Origin: Mantamonas sphyraenae
Lineage: Eukaryota; CRuMs; Mantamonadidae
Reading direction: 5' to 3'
DNA: 64,000 nt
NCBI GenBank assembly: GCA_026936335.1
Contig: JAPMXV010000070.1
Location: 239,351-303,350, forward strand
Of the stretch, positions 31,631 to 40,294 are shown piece by piece (position 1 is the stretch's first letter; every line of letters begins with the position of its first letter). The notes beneath the pieces were generated by a model that did not search any database, was not told where the DNA came from, and worked only from the letters and a program-made list of their open reading frames with translations. The position numbers and the translations under genes were made by a program.

Positions 31631-32790
31631 TCATTCCTCGTTGCTCTCTGTCTCCTCTTGCTTCTCGCTTGCAAATTCCAGATCGCCAATGGACAGATGC
31701 TGGCCGTCCCAGCCCAGTTCGACGGTGATTCCTTCCAATTCGGGCAAGTTTGCGCACACCTCCTTCAGCATTGCGTTGTCGCGTGTGTGTTCCCAACTGT
31801 GATTCCTGTGGTGGTTGTGTGAGGGTGGGGTGTGTGAGTTGCAATCATGCCATCGATCCCCGAATCCCCGCTTCCCAGAACGTACATCCCAACCAGGACC
31901 ACGCGCTGGGGCTTTGCATCGAGACTGCACACAAAGTCCAGAGCCTGGGGCAAGCAAAAGTGACTGTTGTGGGATCCGTTGAGCAAGAGGGCATCCAAAA
32001 CGAGGGTTGAACAGCCCTCAATGAGCGCCTTTGTCCGGTCGGGGATCTCGACGCAGTCGCTCAGGTAGGCGAGATCGCCAATGCGGAAGCCCAGGCAGAC
32101 CATGTCTGTGCCGTGGGCAACCGGGAGCGGAGTGACACACAGGCCACGACAGGAGGGGACAACAAAGGGCTTGCAGTCGTACTCGTCGTCCAGGGCCTCG
32201 TCGATGATGTTGTAGGCGATGCTGGGCACCTGCCCCGACCCTGTGCTGGCCTCGACAGAGACCAGATAGGGATAGGCACGGCCAATGGTGTCGAGGACAC
32301 GCTGGCGGCAATGGACTTGGACACAGTCCTGGAGGCCATGGAGGGTCCAGTCGCGCAGGTTGTCCATGCCTCCGATGGCGTCAAAGTGCTCGTGCGTCAA
32401 CAAGAGGGCATCGATGGCCCCAAGCCCCACCGATGGCCACACAGTCAGGGCCTGGTCATAAAAGAACTTGCCACAGTCGATGAGGAGGGTGCGTTCGGGG
32501 TCGCCGTCCTGGGTGGCTGGCAGACGCAGGACCGCCGACGTGTTGCGCCTGCGATTGCGCGAGCTGCGGTCTGTGTGTGCAGACCAGCAGCTGACACAAT
32601 GTTGGGAGGCATTGTCTGCAATGAGACACGACACAATGGGCACTCCCTCGCTGGTGCCTGTCCCCAGGAGCATGAATTGCGGCTCCTCCAGCGGCTCGCG
32701 TTTGGTGCTCCAAAAGGCCTTTTCGTCACCGCGCTTCTGGGGCAGCAGCTCACGGATACGGGATTCACGCTCAGAGAGAGGCGTGGACAT
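31631..32790 (-). CDS. Metallo-beta-lactamase-fold hydrolase (PhnP-like)
   Basis: Exon 1 (32790-31886) and exon 2 (31805-31631) join across an 80-nt intron with donor GTACGT and acceptor CCACAG, giving 359 residues. The join restores RVVLVGM-NHSWEHTRDNAML, a C-terminal His motif typical of this family. The start LLGTGTSEGVPIVSC with Cys/His-rich sequence (ASQHCVSCWSAH) and the metal motif LLLTHEHFDAIGGMDNLR are as in PhnP-like MBL hydrolases. The usual HxHxDH appears here as HEHFDA, so the last His of that motif is replaced. The substrate (a cyclic phosphodiester or a small metabolite) is unknown. I chose the start MSTPLSERES; upstream in-frame sequence is Pro-rich leader. Confidence 0.88.
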
Positions 32791-32868
32791 AAGGGAAGGG
32801 ACGGGGGGGAGGAGGAGGGGGGAGTTGGGTGCGGAGGGGCAGGCAACCCAGACACACACACATCAGCC
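32791..32868. promoter_or_regulatory. 78-bp divergent promoter region (MBL / GNAT-TTL genes)
   Basis: This short gap lies between two divergent start codons. It is G-rich on the plus strand and ends in an ACACACACACATCAGCC leader. No defined element is recognised. Confidence 0.35.
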
Positions 32869-35800
32869 ATGTCGAGCAGCGCATACGCAGCCATCGAGGC
32901 AGAGAACGCGGCGCTGCAACGGGCCATGGCGCATTTGGACAGCGTGTTTGGGACGGCGGAGCAGTCGCTGGGACGCGTGAAGCGAGACGGGTTGACTCAT
33001 CACCCGTTTGACTTTCTGCTGGAGATCAGAAACGGGCGCAAGGAGCTGCTTGCGCTGATGCGAGGGGCCATGACGCTGTCTGTGCAATGGGTTGAACTCA
33101 TGCAAGCGGGCGACACGGACATTCACCTGCTGGGAGGACAGCCCGAGGCGCCGCCAGCGCAAGACGAGTTGACGTCTGTGGAGGCGCTGCAGCAGCACCG
33201 CGAACAGCTGATGCAGCTGGTGCGCAAGGTCCACACTGTGGTGGACGAGTGGCACGACCACTTTGCCAAACGCAGCTACCAAGGCACGTCGCGGGAGCTG
33301 CTCGAGGCCCTGGTGAACGTGCGCAAGAGCTGGCGGGACGAGGAGCGTGTTGTTTCACCGCGCAAGCAGCAGCAGCAGCAGTCACAGAGCGACGGACAAG
33401 GGGCAAGTGAGAACGGAGGTGTGCGTGTGCGCAGGTACACAGAGGAGGACTACGAGGCTGTGGTGGGACTGGTGCAGGACGGCATTGCAAGGACAATGCG
33501 CAACCAGTCGAAAGCGCAGGCGTACGTGGAGAGTGTCCTGGCCACAGACATGGGCCACTTGGACGCATCGTACCTTCAGGCGGCGGATTCGACCTTTTTG
33601 GTGGCTGTGGACACGGCATCGGGCCAGGTCTGTGGCTGTGTGGGTGTGCAACCGCAGTTTCTTGCCTCGGAACAGGACTATGCACGACGCAAGGGTGAGT
33701 TTGTCGATCGCCGAGAGGCCAAGCAGCGCCATGCAGCGTACAGCAGCAGTAGCAGCAGTGGAAGCAGTGGAAGCAGTGGGGTGGCCGAGATCCGACGGCT
33801 GTCTGTGGCACGGGCGCAGCTGAGACGGGGCATCGGGGCAGCGCTGATGGGCGCAGCCGAGGCGTTTGCCAAACAAGCTGGATACAACGAGATCCAACTG
33901 TCGACGACGAGGGACATGGCGCCTGCGGTGGCGCTGTACACAAAGCTTGGGTACGCGCGAGTGAAAGAGGCCAAGGGCGGCTTTCTGATCTACTTTGCCA
34001 AGCGACTGACGAGCAAGAACGGACGGGATGGAGAGGAGGTGGTGGGAGAGGTGATGGAGGTGGAAAAGCGGCAACGTGTGGCACGCACATACGTGGCCGA
34101 GTTTCACGAGCTGGAGGACGCGGCGGTGGTGCAGCATTTTGGAGACGGATGGCAACGGGTCAGCCTGGCACAAGCAGCTCAGACAGGGCATGTGGATGTG
34201 GCCATGGGCGACAACCGCTTTCAGTGGGACAAGCGCCTGTACGGGCTGAAGTGCGGCCTGCGCAGCCGGGTGGACGCAAGCGTGCTGAGCAACAAGGTCG
34301 AACTGCACCGTGTGCTGTTGCAAAAGGCGCCAGAAACCATTCCCACATCGATGATTGTGGACGGACGCACAGTGCCGCAGGAGCTGGACCTGAGCGACGG
34401 CAGCCGGTGGATTTACCGCCCGGAAGGCGGATACAGCGGACAGGGGATCCACGTGGTGGCCAATGCGCAGGAGTTGGAAGAAGTGCTTGCGCAGCGGCCC
34501 ACGTTTGGGCGTGCAGACAAGGGACGAGGCGTGGTGACGCGGTACATCGACCCGCCGATGCTGTTCAACGGGCGCAAGTTCCACTTGCGGCTGTATGTGC
34601 TTGTGTACGCGTCGCAGAGTGGAGAGCGGCGGATGGCACTGTACCGACACGGAGAGATTGCGGTGGCACACGCGGCGTACGTGGACGGAGCGTGGGAGGA
34701 CAAGGCGGTGCACGACACGCACATGAAACACGGCGGGGGTGGCATCTTTCCGGAGGACTTTGAGGGGATCGGGGCGGGTCTGAGCGCAGAGGACGTGCTG
34801 GAGCAGGCGCAGGACATTGTGGTGCAGGTTGCACAGGCGTGCTTGGACGAGGTGAAGCCGTTTGCCGAGAGCGAGGCAGGGTTTGAGGTGATGGGATGCG
34901 ACTTTATGCTGGACGCCGACGGACGGCTGTGGCTGATTGAGATCAACACAAAGACAGGGTACACAGTGGAGGTGGAGGACGGGGATCGGCAGGCACGGAT
35001 GAGCTGGGTGTCCGAGTTTGTGCACGGCGGGGTGCTCGAGTTTGCGGTGGAGGGCAAGAGCGGCGCCGAGCTGGCGTGGGTGGTGGAGTGCTACCCAGGA
35101 GTGGGACGTGTGAGCGACGTCAGCAACCGGCCGGCGCGCTGGTGTGCAGGATGGAACGCGCAGGAGGAAGGGTTGCCAGAGAGCGTGCTGGTGCTGCTGG
35201 ACCAACTGGATGTGGAGGTGGTGCGCAAGCGTCTGGGTCGCGTGCGACGATGGATGGAACGAGTGGAAGAGGCCGAGGCGTGGTGTGCAGCAGGACGCAC
35301 CGTGGATCTGGTCATGGTGGATGGCATGCAAAACTTTGAGAAGCGTGCGTGGCGTCTGCGACGTGGCATGTACTCGCGGCTGGCGTGGGAGGCCGTCACA
35401 AACAAGGTGCGCCTGCACGAGTCGCTGATGGAGGCGCACGTGGACGGTGTGGTGTGTGAGACGCAGGTGGTGGACGCCAGGGCGTGGGCAAGGCAGGGGC
35501 AGAGGCGTATGCGCAGGAAGCCCTGGTGGAGCCGAGTGAAGAGGAGCCCTGGATCTGGAGACCCGAAAATGGCCGCAGCGGACAAGGAGTGAGTGTGCTG
35601 ACGTCGCGAGAAGCGCTGGTGGAGGAAATGGTGAACCTGGAGGCACGTGCAGGGCGCGGACGAGGGCGCAAGGCCAGGGCGATTGTGTCGGCGTACATTC
35701 GTGAGCCGGCATTGCTGGACGGGCGCAAGTTTCACCTGCGGATGTACCTGGTGGGAGTGAAGGACTTGGACGGGCGGCGTGCGGGGCTGGTGCGCGAGGG

Positions 35801-36266
35801 CAAGCTTGTGGTGGCAGACAAGGCATGGGAGGGGGGAGACAGGGCGTACACAGACAAAGGGGTGCACGACACGCACACACGAAAGGGCATGGACCTGCGT
35901 TTCCCACGAGACTACACGGGCGATGGAGACGCGGACGCCGACGGGGTGCTTGAGCAGTGTGTCGAGTCGCTGCGCAAGGTGTGCGAGACAGACGGTCTGC
36001 TGGAGCAGATGGAAACGTTTGACGGCGACGCACGCGGCTTTGAGGTGATGGGGTGCGACTTTATGGTGGATGCGGCGGGCAAGGTGTGGCTGATTGAAAT
36101 CAACCAGACGCCGCGGTTCTGCTATGAAGGCGTGCAAGGCACGGAGCTGAGAGGCTGGATTACAAGTTTGGTCGTTGGGGCGCTGGACGAGTTTGTGTGG
36201 CGCTGGCCCGGTGGGCATGGCAGCCAGGAGAATGTGGTGTGGGTTGCGGGGGCCGAGGCAGGGTGA
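32869..36266 (+). CDS. GNAT acetyltransferase fused to two TTL (ATP-grasp) domains
   Basis: In order: a coiled-coil-like N-terminus (about residues 1-160), a GNAT domain (about 183-385, with the acetyl-CoA motif AQLRRGIGAALMGAAEAF and LYTKLGYARVKEAKGG), a first TTL domain (about 450-705) and a second (about 830-1085). TTL 1 has WIYRPEGGYSGQGIHVV, GRKFHLRLYVLVYA and GCDFMLDADGRLWLIEINTK. TTL 2 has WIWRPENGRSGQGVSVL, GRKFHLRMYLVGV and GCDFMVDAAGKVWLIEINQT. TTL-family enzymes ligate amino acids to tubulin or other C-termini. The GNAT substrate is unknown. The frame changes once, at GCGTGGGCAAGG near 35490. One additional G (TGG GGC AAG) would make a continuous 1132-residue protein. Otherwise the protein stops at 35592 inside TTL 2. 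The next start codon comes one base after the stop at 36266. Confidence 0.88.
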
Positions 36267-36267
36267 C

Positions 36268-36912
36268 ATGACGGACGATGAAGGAATCAACACCAGGTTC
36301 ATTGAAGAGTCGCTCGTCAACAATGCACACGCTGTGAGAATGATGTTGGAGTCGAAGGAAGACTTGGCACAGTGGGCGTTGGATGCGGCGTTGCTGACGG
36401 CGGTCGAAGGCGGACATACAACCGTTGTGGAGATGTTGCTGGAGGCGGGCGCCGATCCAAACACACATACGGACAGTGGACCTGCAAAGGTGAGGCCTCC
36501 GCTGTGTGCAGCCATGTTGAACGACCGTGTGGAGATTGCAGAGCGCCTGCTGGACTACGGAGCCGAGGCAGACACAAAGACGGCCAGCGGGTATCACTTT
36601 CTTGTGGTTTGTGTACTGCATAGTGCCCCAGGGGTGGCTGAGGTGTTGCTGGAGGCGTGCAAGGACAAGGAGGCGTGTCACAGGGAGCCCATGATGCCTC
36701 ACCCACTGCAGGTGGCCGTTGTGATGGAAAAGATGGAGATGGTGGAGTTGTTGTTGCGAGAAGAGTATCGGTCGATTGTGCAACCGTGGGATTGTTCGAG
36801 CACTGTGGTGACGACGGCGGGGACGCGAAAGAAGCGCGAGCTGCTCGAGAAGTTGGTCGAGGCCGGGGTGGACTTGAACGCAGCAAAGTCCATCGTGTTG
36901 AGGTGGTGGTGA
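36268..36912 (+). CDS. Small ankyrin-repeat protein, possibly the C-terminus of the upstream protein
   Basis: This 214-residue protein has about four ankyrin repeats (ALLTAVEGGHTTVVEMLLEAG, PPLCAAMLNDRVEIAERLLDYG, PLQVAVVMEKMEMVELLL, ELLEKLVEAGVDLN). Its ATG begins one base after the TGA of the GNAT-TTL-TTL gene, which is extraordinarily close even for this genome. Either it is a separate gene with its promoter inside the upstream coding region, or it is the tail of the same protein with an indel at the junction. It lacks the LPDEV module seen in the other ankyrin and LRR proteins. Confidence 0.75.
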   Translation: MTDDEGINTRFIEESLVNNAHAVRMMLESKEDLAQWALDAALLTAVEGGHTTVVEMLLEAGADPNTHTDSGPAKVRPPLCAAMLNDRVEIAERLLDYGAEADTKTASGYHFLVVCVLHSAPGVAEVLLEACKDKEACHREPMMPHPLQVAVVMEKMEMVELLLREEYRSIVQPWDCSSTVVTTAGTRKKRELLEKLVEAGVDLNAAKSIVLRWW

Positions 36913-37260
36913 GCGAAAGAGAGGTGTGCGGGCAGGGGAGAGTGAAGGGGGGGTGGTTGGATGAAGAAGGGGAGAAACGAGGGAAAATGAAAACGCAGTT
37001 GACTTGAGTTGCGCAGTGTGAAGCTGGAAGAGATGGGGTTCGTGGTGAGGGAGAGATGTCGGTGGGTGAGGGGAGGTGAAGGTTGTGTCGGGTGAGGAGA
37101 GAAGGGTGGGAAGAAGTTGAAAAAAGTTGTTGTGGAAGATGGAACGGAGGGGACGGAGGGAACACGGGGGGGAACGGGGAAGGGGGGGAAGGAAGGGTGG
37201 GATTGGGGGATTGGGAGGGGTGGGGGTTTGCAGGAGGGATGGGCATTGGTGGGTGTGCGG
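36913..37260. other. Intergenic sequence, no gene seen
   Basis: The plus strand is purine-rich (GGGG/GAAG runs). This may be the 3' region of the ankyrin gene. No coding or RNA feature is supported until the tRNA terminator. Confidence 0.5.
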
Positions 37261-37286
37261 GGAAAAGAAAAAAAAAAAAGAAAGAA
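37261..37286 (-). terminator. Pol III T-run terminator of tRNA-Arg
   Basis: Read on the minus strand, the tRNA is followed by TTCTTTC and then a run of 12 T interrupted later by C. This is typical of RNA polymerase III termination. Confidence 0.85.
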
Positions 37287-37359
37287 GACCGCGACGGGAC
37301 TTGAACCCGCAATCTCGAGTGCCGTAAACTCGCGCCTTATCCAATTTGGCCACGCGGTC
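37287..37359 (-). tRNA. tRNA-Arg (anticodon ACG)
   Basis: This is a full 73-nt cloverleaf read from 37359 down. The acceptor stem is GACCGCG/CGCGGTC, the D arm GCC/GGC, and the anticodon stem CGAGT/ACTCG with loop TTACGGC (anticodon ACG). The T arm is GCGGG-TTCAAGT-CCCGT. There is no intron and no encoded CCA. It is identical in sequence to the tRNA at 45242-45314. Confidence 0.97.
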
Positions 37360-37579
37360 GGTGCTTCTTCGGGTATCATTGTGGTTCCCACGTTTACAGA
37401 GGCAGGGATGTTGCAAGCACAAACGAGTCTGCGACCACGGAGAGGTTTGGGTGTGACATCCTGTACAGGCAGATGGAACACATCATACATCAAACTCACA
37501 ACAAGGCAACACTCACATCCTACATTCACACAGCTGTGGGCGGACGCGCCGTAGGGTGCACAAGAAGTCGGAGTCGGAG

Positions 37580-38161
37580 ATGCCACGAAACGTCGAAATC
37601 AAGGCACGCATCGAGGACCCGCAGGCGCTGATTGAACTGGCTCTGAAGCACAGTGAGAGTGACGGGAGCAAGACGACGCTGCGGCAGCGAGATACATTCT
37701 TTGTGGCCGCGCAGGGGCGGCTGAAGCTGAGGGAGATTGTGGACGACCACGCGGAACTGATTGCGTACAGCAGGCCCGACCAGTCTGGCCCCAAGCTGTC
37801 TACGTACAGTATTGCGATTGTGAGTGAGCCTGAGGCTCTGCGCAACACGCTGGCGGCAGCACTGGGCGTTGTTGGGGAGGTGATCAAAACGCGCACCCTG
37901 GTAATGGTGGGCCAGACGCGCGTACACGTCGACGAAGTGCAGGGTCTGGGCAACTACATGGAGCTGGAGGTAGTGTTGACTGATGAGCAGAGTGTGGAGG
38001 ACGGTCAGGCCATTGCCGATGCGCTGAAGGAATACCTCGGCGTGCAGGACGGGGACCTGGAAACGCACGCATACATGGATCTGCTTGCGGCAAAGAAGGA
38101 AAGCAAGGACGAGGCCGTGGCCAAGGAGACCGGCGACGAAACGGTCGAGGTCTTGGAGTGA
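37580..38161 (+). CDS. CYTH-domain protein (class IV adenylate cyclase / triphosphatase fold)
   Basis: This 193-residue single-exon gene begins MPRNVEIKARIEDPQALIEL, the standard CYTH opening with its Glu-Lys motif. It continues with QRDTFFVAAQGRLKLREI, LIAYSRPDQSGPKLSTYSI, a central V(Q)TRVHVDEVQGLGNYMELEV and an acidic tail. CYTH proteins bind triphosphates in a beta tunnel with metal ions. Members include CyaB cyclases and thiamine- or polyphosphatases, and this layout is closest to the CyaB-like group. The exact substrate is not evident. An earlier in-frame ATG at 37556 exists, but the conserved start is at 37580. RNase T2 follows 69 bp downstream on the same strand. Confidence 0.9.
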   Translation: MPRNVEIKARIEDPQALIELALKHSESDGSKTTLRQRDTFFVAAQGRLKLREIVDDHAELIAYSRPDQSGPKLSTYSIAIVSEPEALRNTLAAALGVVGEVIKTRTLVMVGQTRVHVDEVQGLGNYMELEVVLTDEQSVEDGQAIADALKEYLGVQDGDLETHAYMDLLAAKKESKDEAVAKETGDETVEVLE

Positions 38162-38230
38162 ACGTGCATGGCGCAAGGAACGCGTGCGCTCGGTTCCGCA
38201 AGCCTTCGGACCACACGTGCCTTCCCTGTA

Positions 38231-39070
38231 ATGAACACTCGCCCGATTGCCGTCTCGCTGGCCACCGTGATGCTGCTCGCAGTGTGCGGCGCATGCATGT
38301 CGCCTGTCCCCCACTCGAGCGACAACTCGTGGGACTACCTGCTTTTTGTGGTGCAGTGGCCTCAAACAGGCTGTGCAGACACGGACCGCCGCTGCTACAT
38401 TCCGCAAGACGTGAACTACTTTACGATGCATGGGCTTTGGGTAAGTGTGCCGCATGCTGAGGAGACGGGCGGGCGCAGAGAGGGCGCCGTTCACGCAATT
38501 TCCTTCCAGAACTTCCCTCGCTCACGCTGCCGCTCCACACAGCCAAACAGGAACGACGGCTCCTACCCCTCCGACTGTGACCCGAGCAACCCGTTTGATG
38601 CGAACAAGATCTCGGATCTCATGGACGACATGCACAAGTACTGGCCCGATCTGTACGACCCGACGGGCACGGACTTTTACGCCCACGAGTGGAACAAGCA
38701 CGGCACGTGCGCCGAGAGCGACTCGGTGATTTCGGGCCAACACGCCTACTTTTCGCAGATCCTGCAGCTGCGCAAGAACACGCCCATCGACGAGTCGCTG
38801 GCGGCCGCGGGCATTGTGCCTTCCAACTCGACCAAGTACAATGCCTCGGACGTCGAGAGCGCCATCCGCAGCCGCTTGGGCGTCACCCCGCAGCTCGACT
38901 GCACCAGCACGGACCAGGGCATCCTCATCAAGGAGATCCATCTTTGCGTTGACAAGAGCCTGAGCTTCATGGAGTGCCCCTCGTCTGCAAGCGCTCTCCG
39001 CAGCAGCGACCAGTGCCAGGATGGCTTCCTCATTCCAGAGATCCACCACAGTGACGAGTATGCGCAGTAG
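38231..39070 (+). CDS. Secreted RNase T2
   Basis: RNase T2 enzymes cleave single-stranded RNA in lysosomes, vacuoles or outside the cell. Exons 38231-38440 and 38543-39070 join across a 102-nt intron (GTAAGT ... CACACAG) to 245 residues. The splice restores the first catalytic motif, FTMHGLW-PNRNDGSYP. The second motif, HEWNKHGTC, is intact, and so is LFVVQWPQTGC near the N-terminus. There is a hydrophobic signal sequence (IAVSLATVMLLAVCGACM) and paired cysteines to the C-terminus. The intron length is a multiple of three without stops, so an unspliced reading is also open but would disrupt the motif. It ends in TAG. The enzyme should be active. Confidence 0.95.
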   Translation: MNTRPIAVSLATVMLLAVCGACMSPVPHSSDNSWDYLLFVVQWPQTGCADTDRRCYIPQDVNYFTMHGLWVSVPHAEETGGRREGAVHAISFQNFPRSRCRSTQPNRNDGSYPSDCDPSNPFDANKISDLMDDMHKYWPDLYDPTGTDFYAHEWNKHGTCAESDSVISGQHAYFSQILQLRKNTPIDESLAAAGIVPSNSTKYNASDVESAIRSRLGVTPQLDCTSTDQGILIKEIHLCVDKSLSFMECPSSASALRSSDQCQDGFLIPEIHHSDEYAQ

Positions 39071-39169
39071 GTGCAGGAGGTGAGATGGGTGCGCTGATGG
39101 AAATGGATGTGACGTCGGCAACCGTTTTTTGTTTTCGCGTTTGCGTTTCTCAGGTTTGCGCATGGGAGA

Positions 39170-40290
39170 ATTGCATTGGTCGCAAGTGGTCAAAGGTTGG
39201 GTTGTGGTGGGTGGAAAAGTGCAGCGTGCGTGCGGTGAAGTGGTGCAACAGGCAATCAGCGAGCACAACCGATGGTGTGCTCCCCAACATGACACGCCCA
39301 CAACAGTGAGGCGACGCGGGGACCACTGCTGGCGCAAGACATGTGGACTCTACACCTTCCTCTTGTGACCATACGGCCCAATGCTGACTTTTTTTTTGTG
39401 CGCACATTCAGAGGAGGAGGCTGGTGGAATTTGTGGCACATCTGGTCGCAAGTGGTCAACGCGATCCCTGAGTTGCATATGAAGGGTTGTTGTCGGTGAA
39501 GAATGGATTGTTGACTTTGTTGACAGTGTGCACACCACATGTCCACACGTCTGAGGTGCTGGCCAAACCTGAAACGCTCGCAACTGCGTGGCGACGCTGG
39601 CAGTGCCGTTGCCCCGGACCCGTGACTCTAACGGGGGTCCCGGGAAGCAGCAGGACTCTATGTGGTGCATATGTTCTTTTTTTGGCTTCACTTTAGCTGG
39701 TGGTGCGTCCATGCCACGGAAGAGGGCCGGACATCGATTGTGTCTTGGTCGCAAGTTGTCCGGACCTCGTTGCAAGACGACGGAAAAGAGGAACATTGCC
39801 TCCACAGTGTGCACATGTTTGTTTGCAATCGCATGTCCACACGTCTGAGATGCTCGCCAAACTTGACACGCCCCGCAACTGCGTGGCGACGCAGGCAGCA
39901 TCGTTGTCCCAGCGCCCGAGACGGTATCGGGTGTGCTGGATTGCAGCAGGACTCTATGTGGTGCATATGTTTTCTTTTTTGGCTTCACCTTAGCTGGTGG
40001 TGCGTCCATGCCACGGAAGAGGGCCGGAATCGACAATGTCTGGGTCGCAAGTTGTCAACGCTGCGCAGGGAATTCGCCACGAAGAAATCGCTCTCCAACG
40101 CGGCTCATTGTCGTAGTCCGCAAATCACATGTCCACACGTCTGAGGTGTGTGCCCAACTTGAAACGCCCGCAACAGCGTGGCGACACAGGCAGCATCGTT
40201 GTCCCGGCTTCCGAGACGAAATCGGGTCGTCGGAGCGCAGCAGGATTCAATGTGGTGCGTACGTTTTCTTTTTTTGTCTGCATGCATCAC
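39170..40290. repeat. About four tandem copies of a ~295-bp non-coding repeat
   Basis: GTCCACACGTCTGAG recurs at 39541, 39835 and 40131 (spacing 294 and 296). TCGCAAGTGGTCAA / TCGCAAGTTGTC recurs at about 39178, 39444, 39749 and 40042. Each unit also has GCAGCAGGACTCTATGTGG, a T-rich tract and CCATGCCACGGAAGAGGG. The first unit is the most decayed. The array fills the space between RNase T2 and the 3' end of the large ankyrin gene. No conserved reading frame is seen across units. Confidence 0.85.
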
Positions 40291-40294
40291 ATCA

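Noticed and set aside
39170-40290. CRISPR-like array from the regular repeats
   Set aside because: Units are about 295 bp with diverging sequence throughout, not short repeats with unique spacers, and the genome is eukaryotic.
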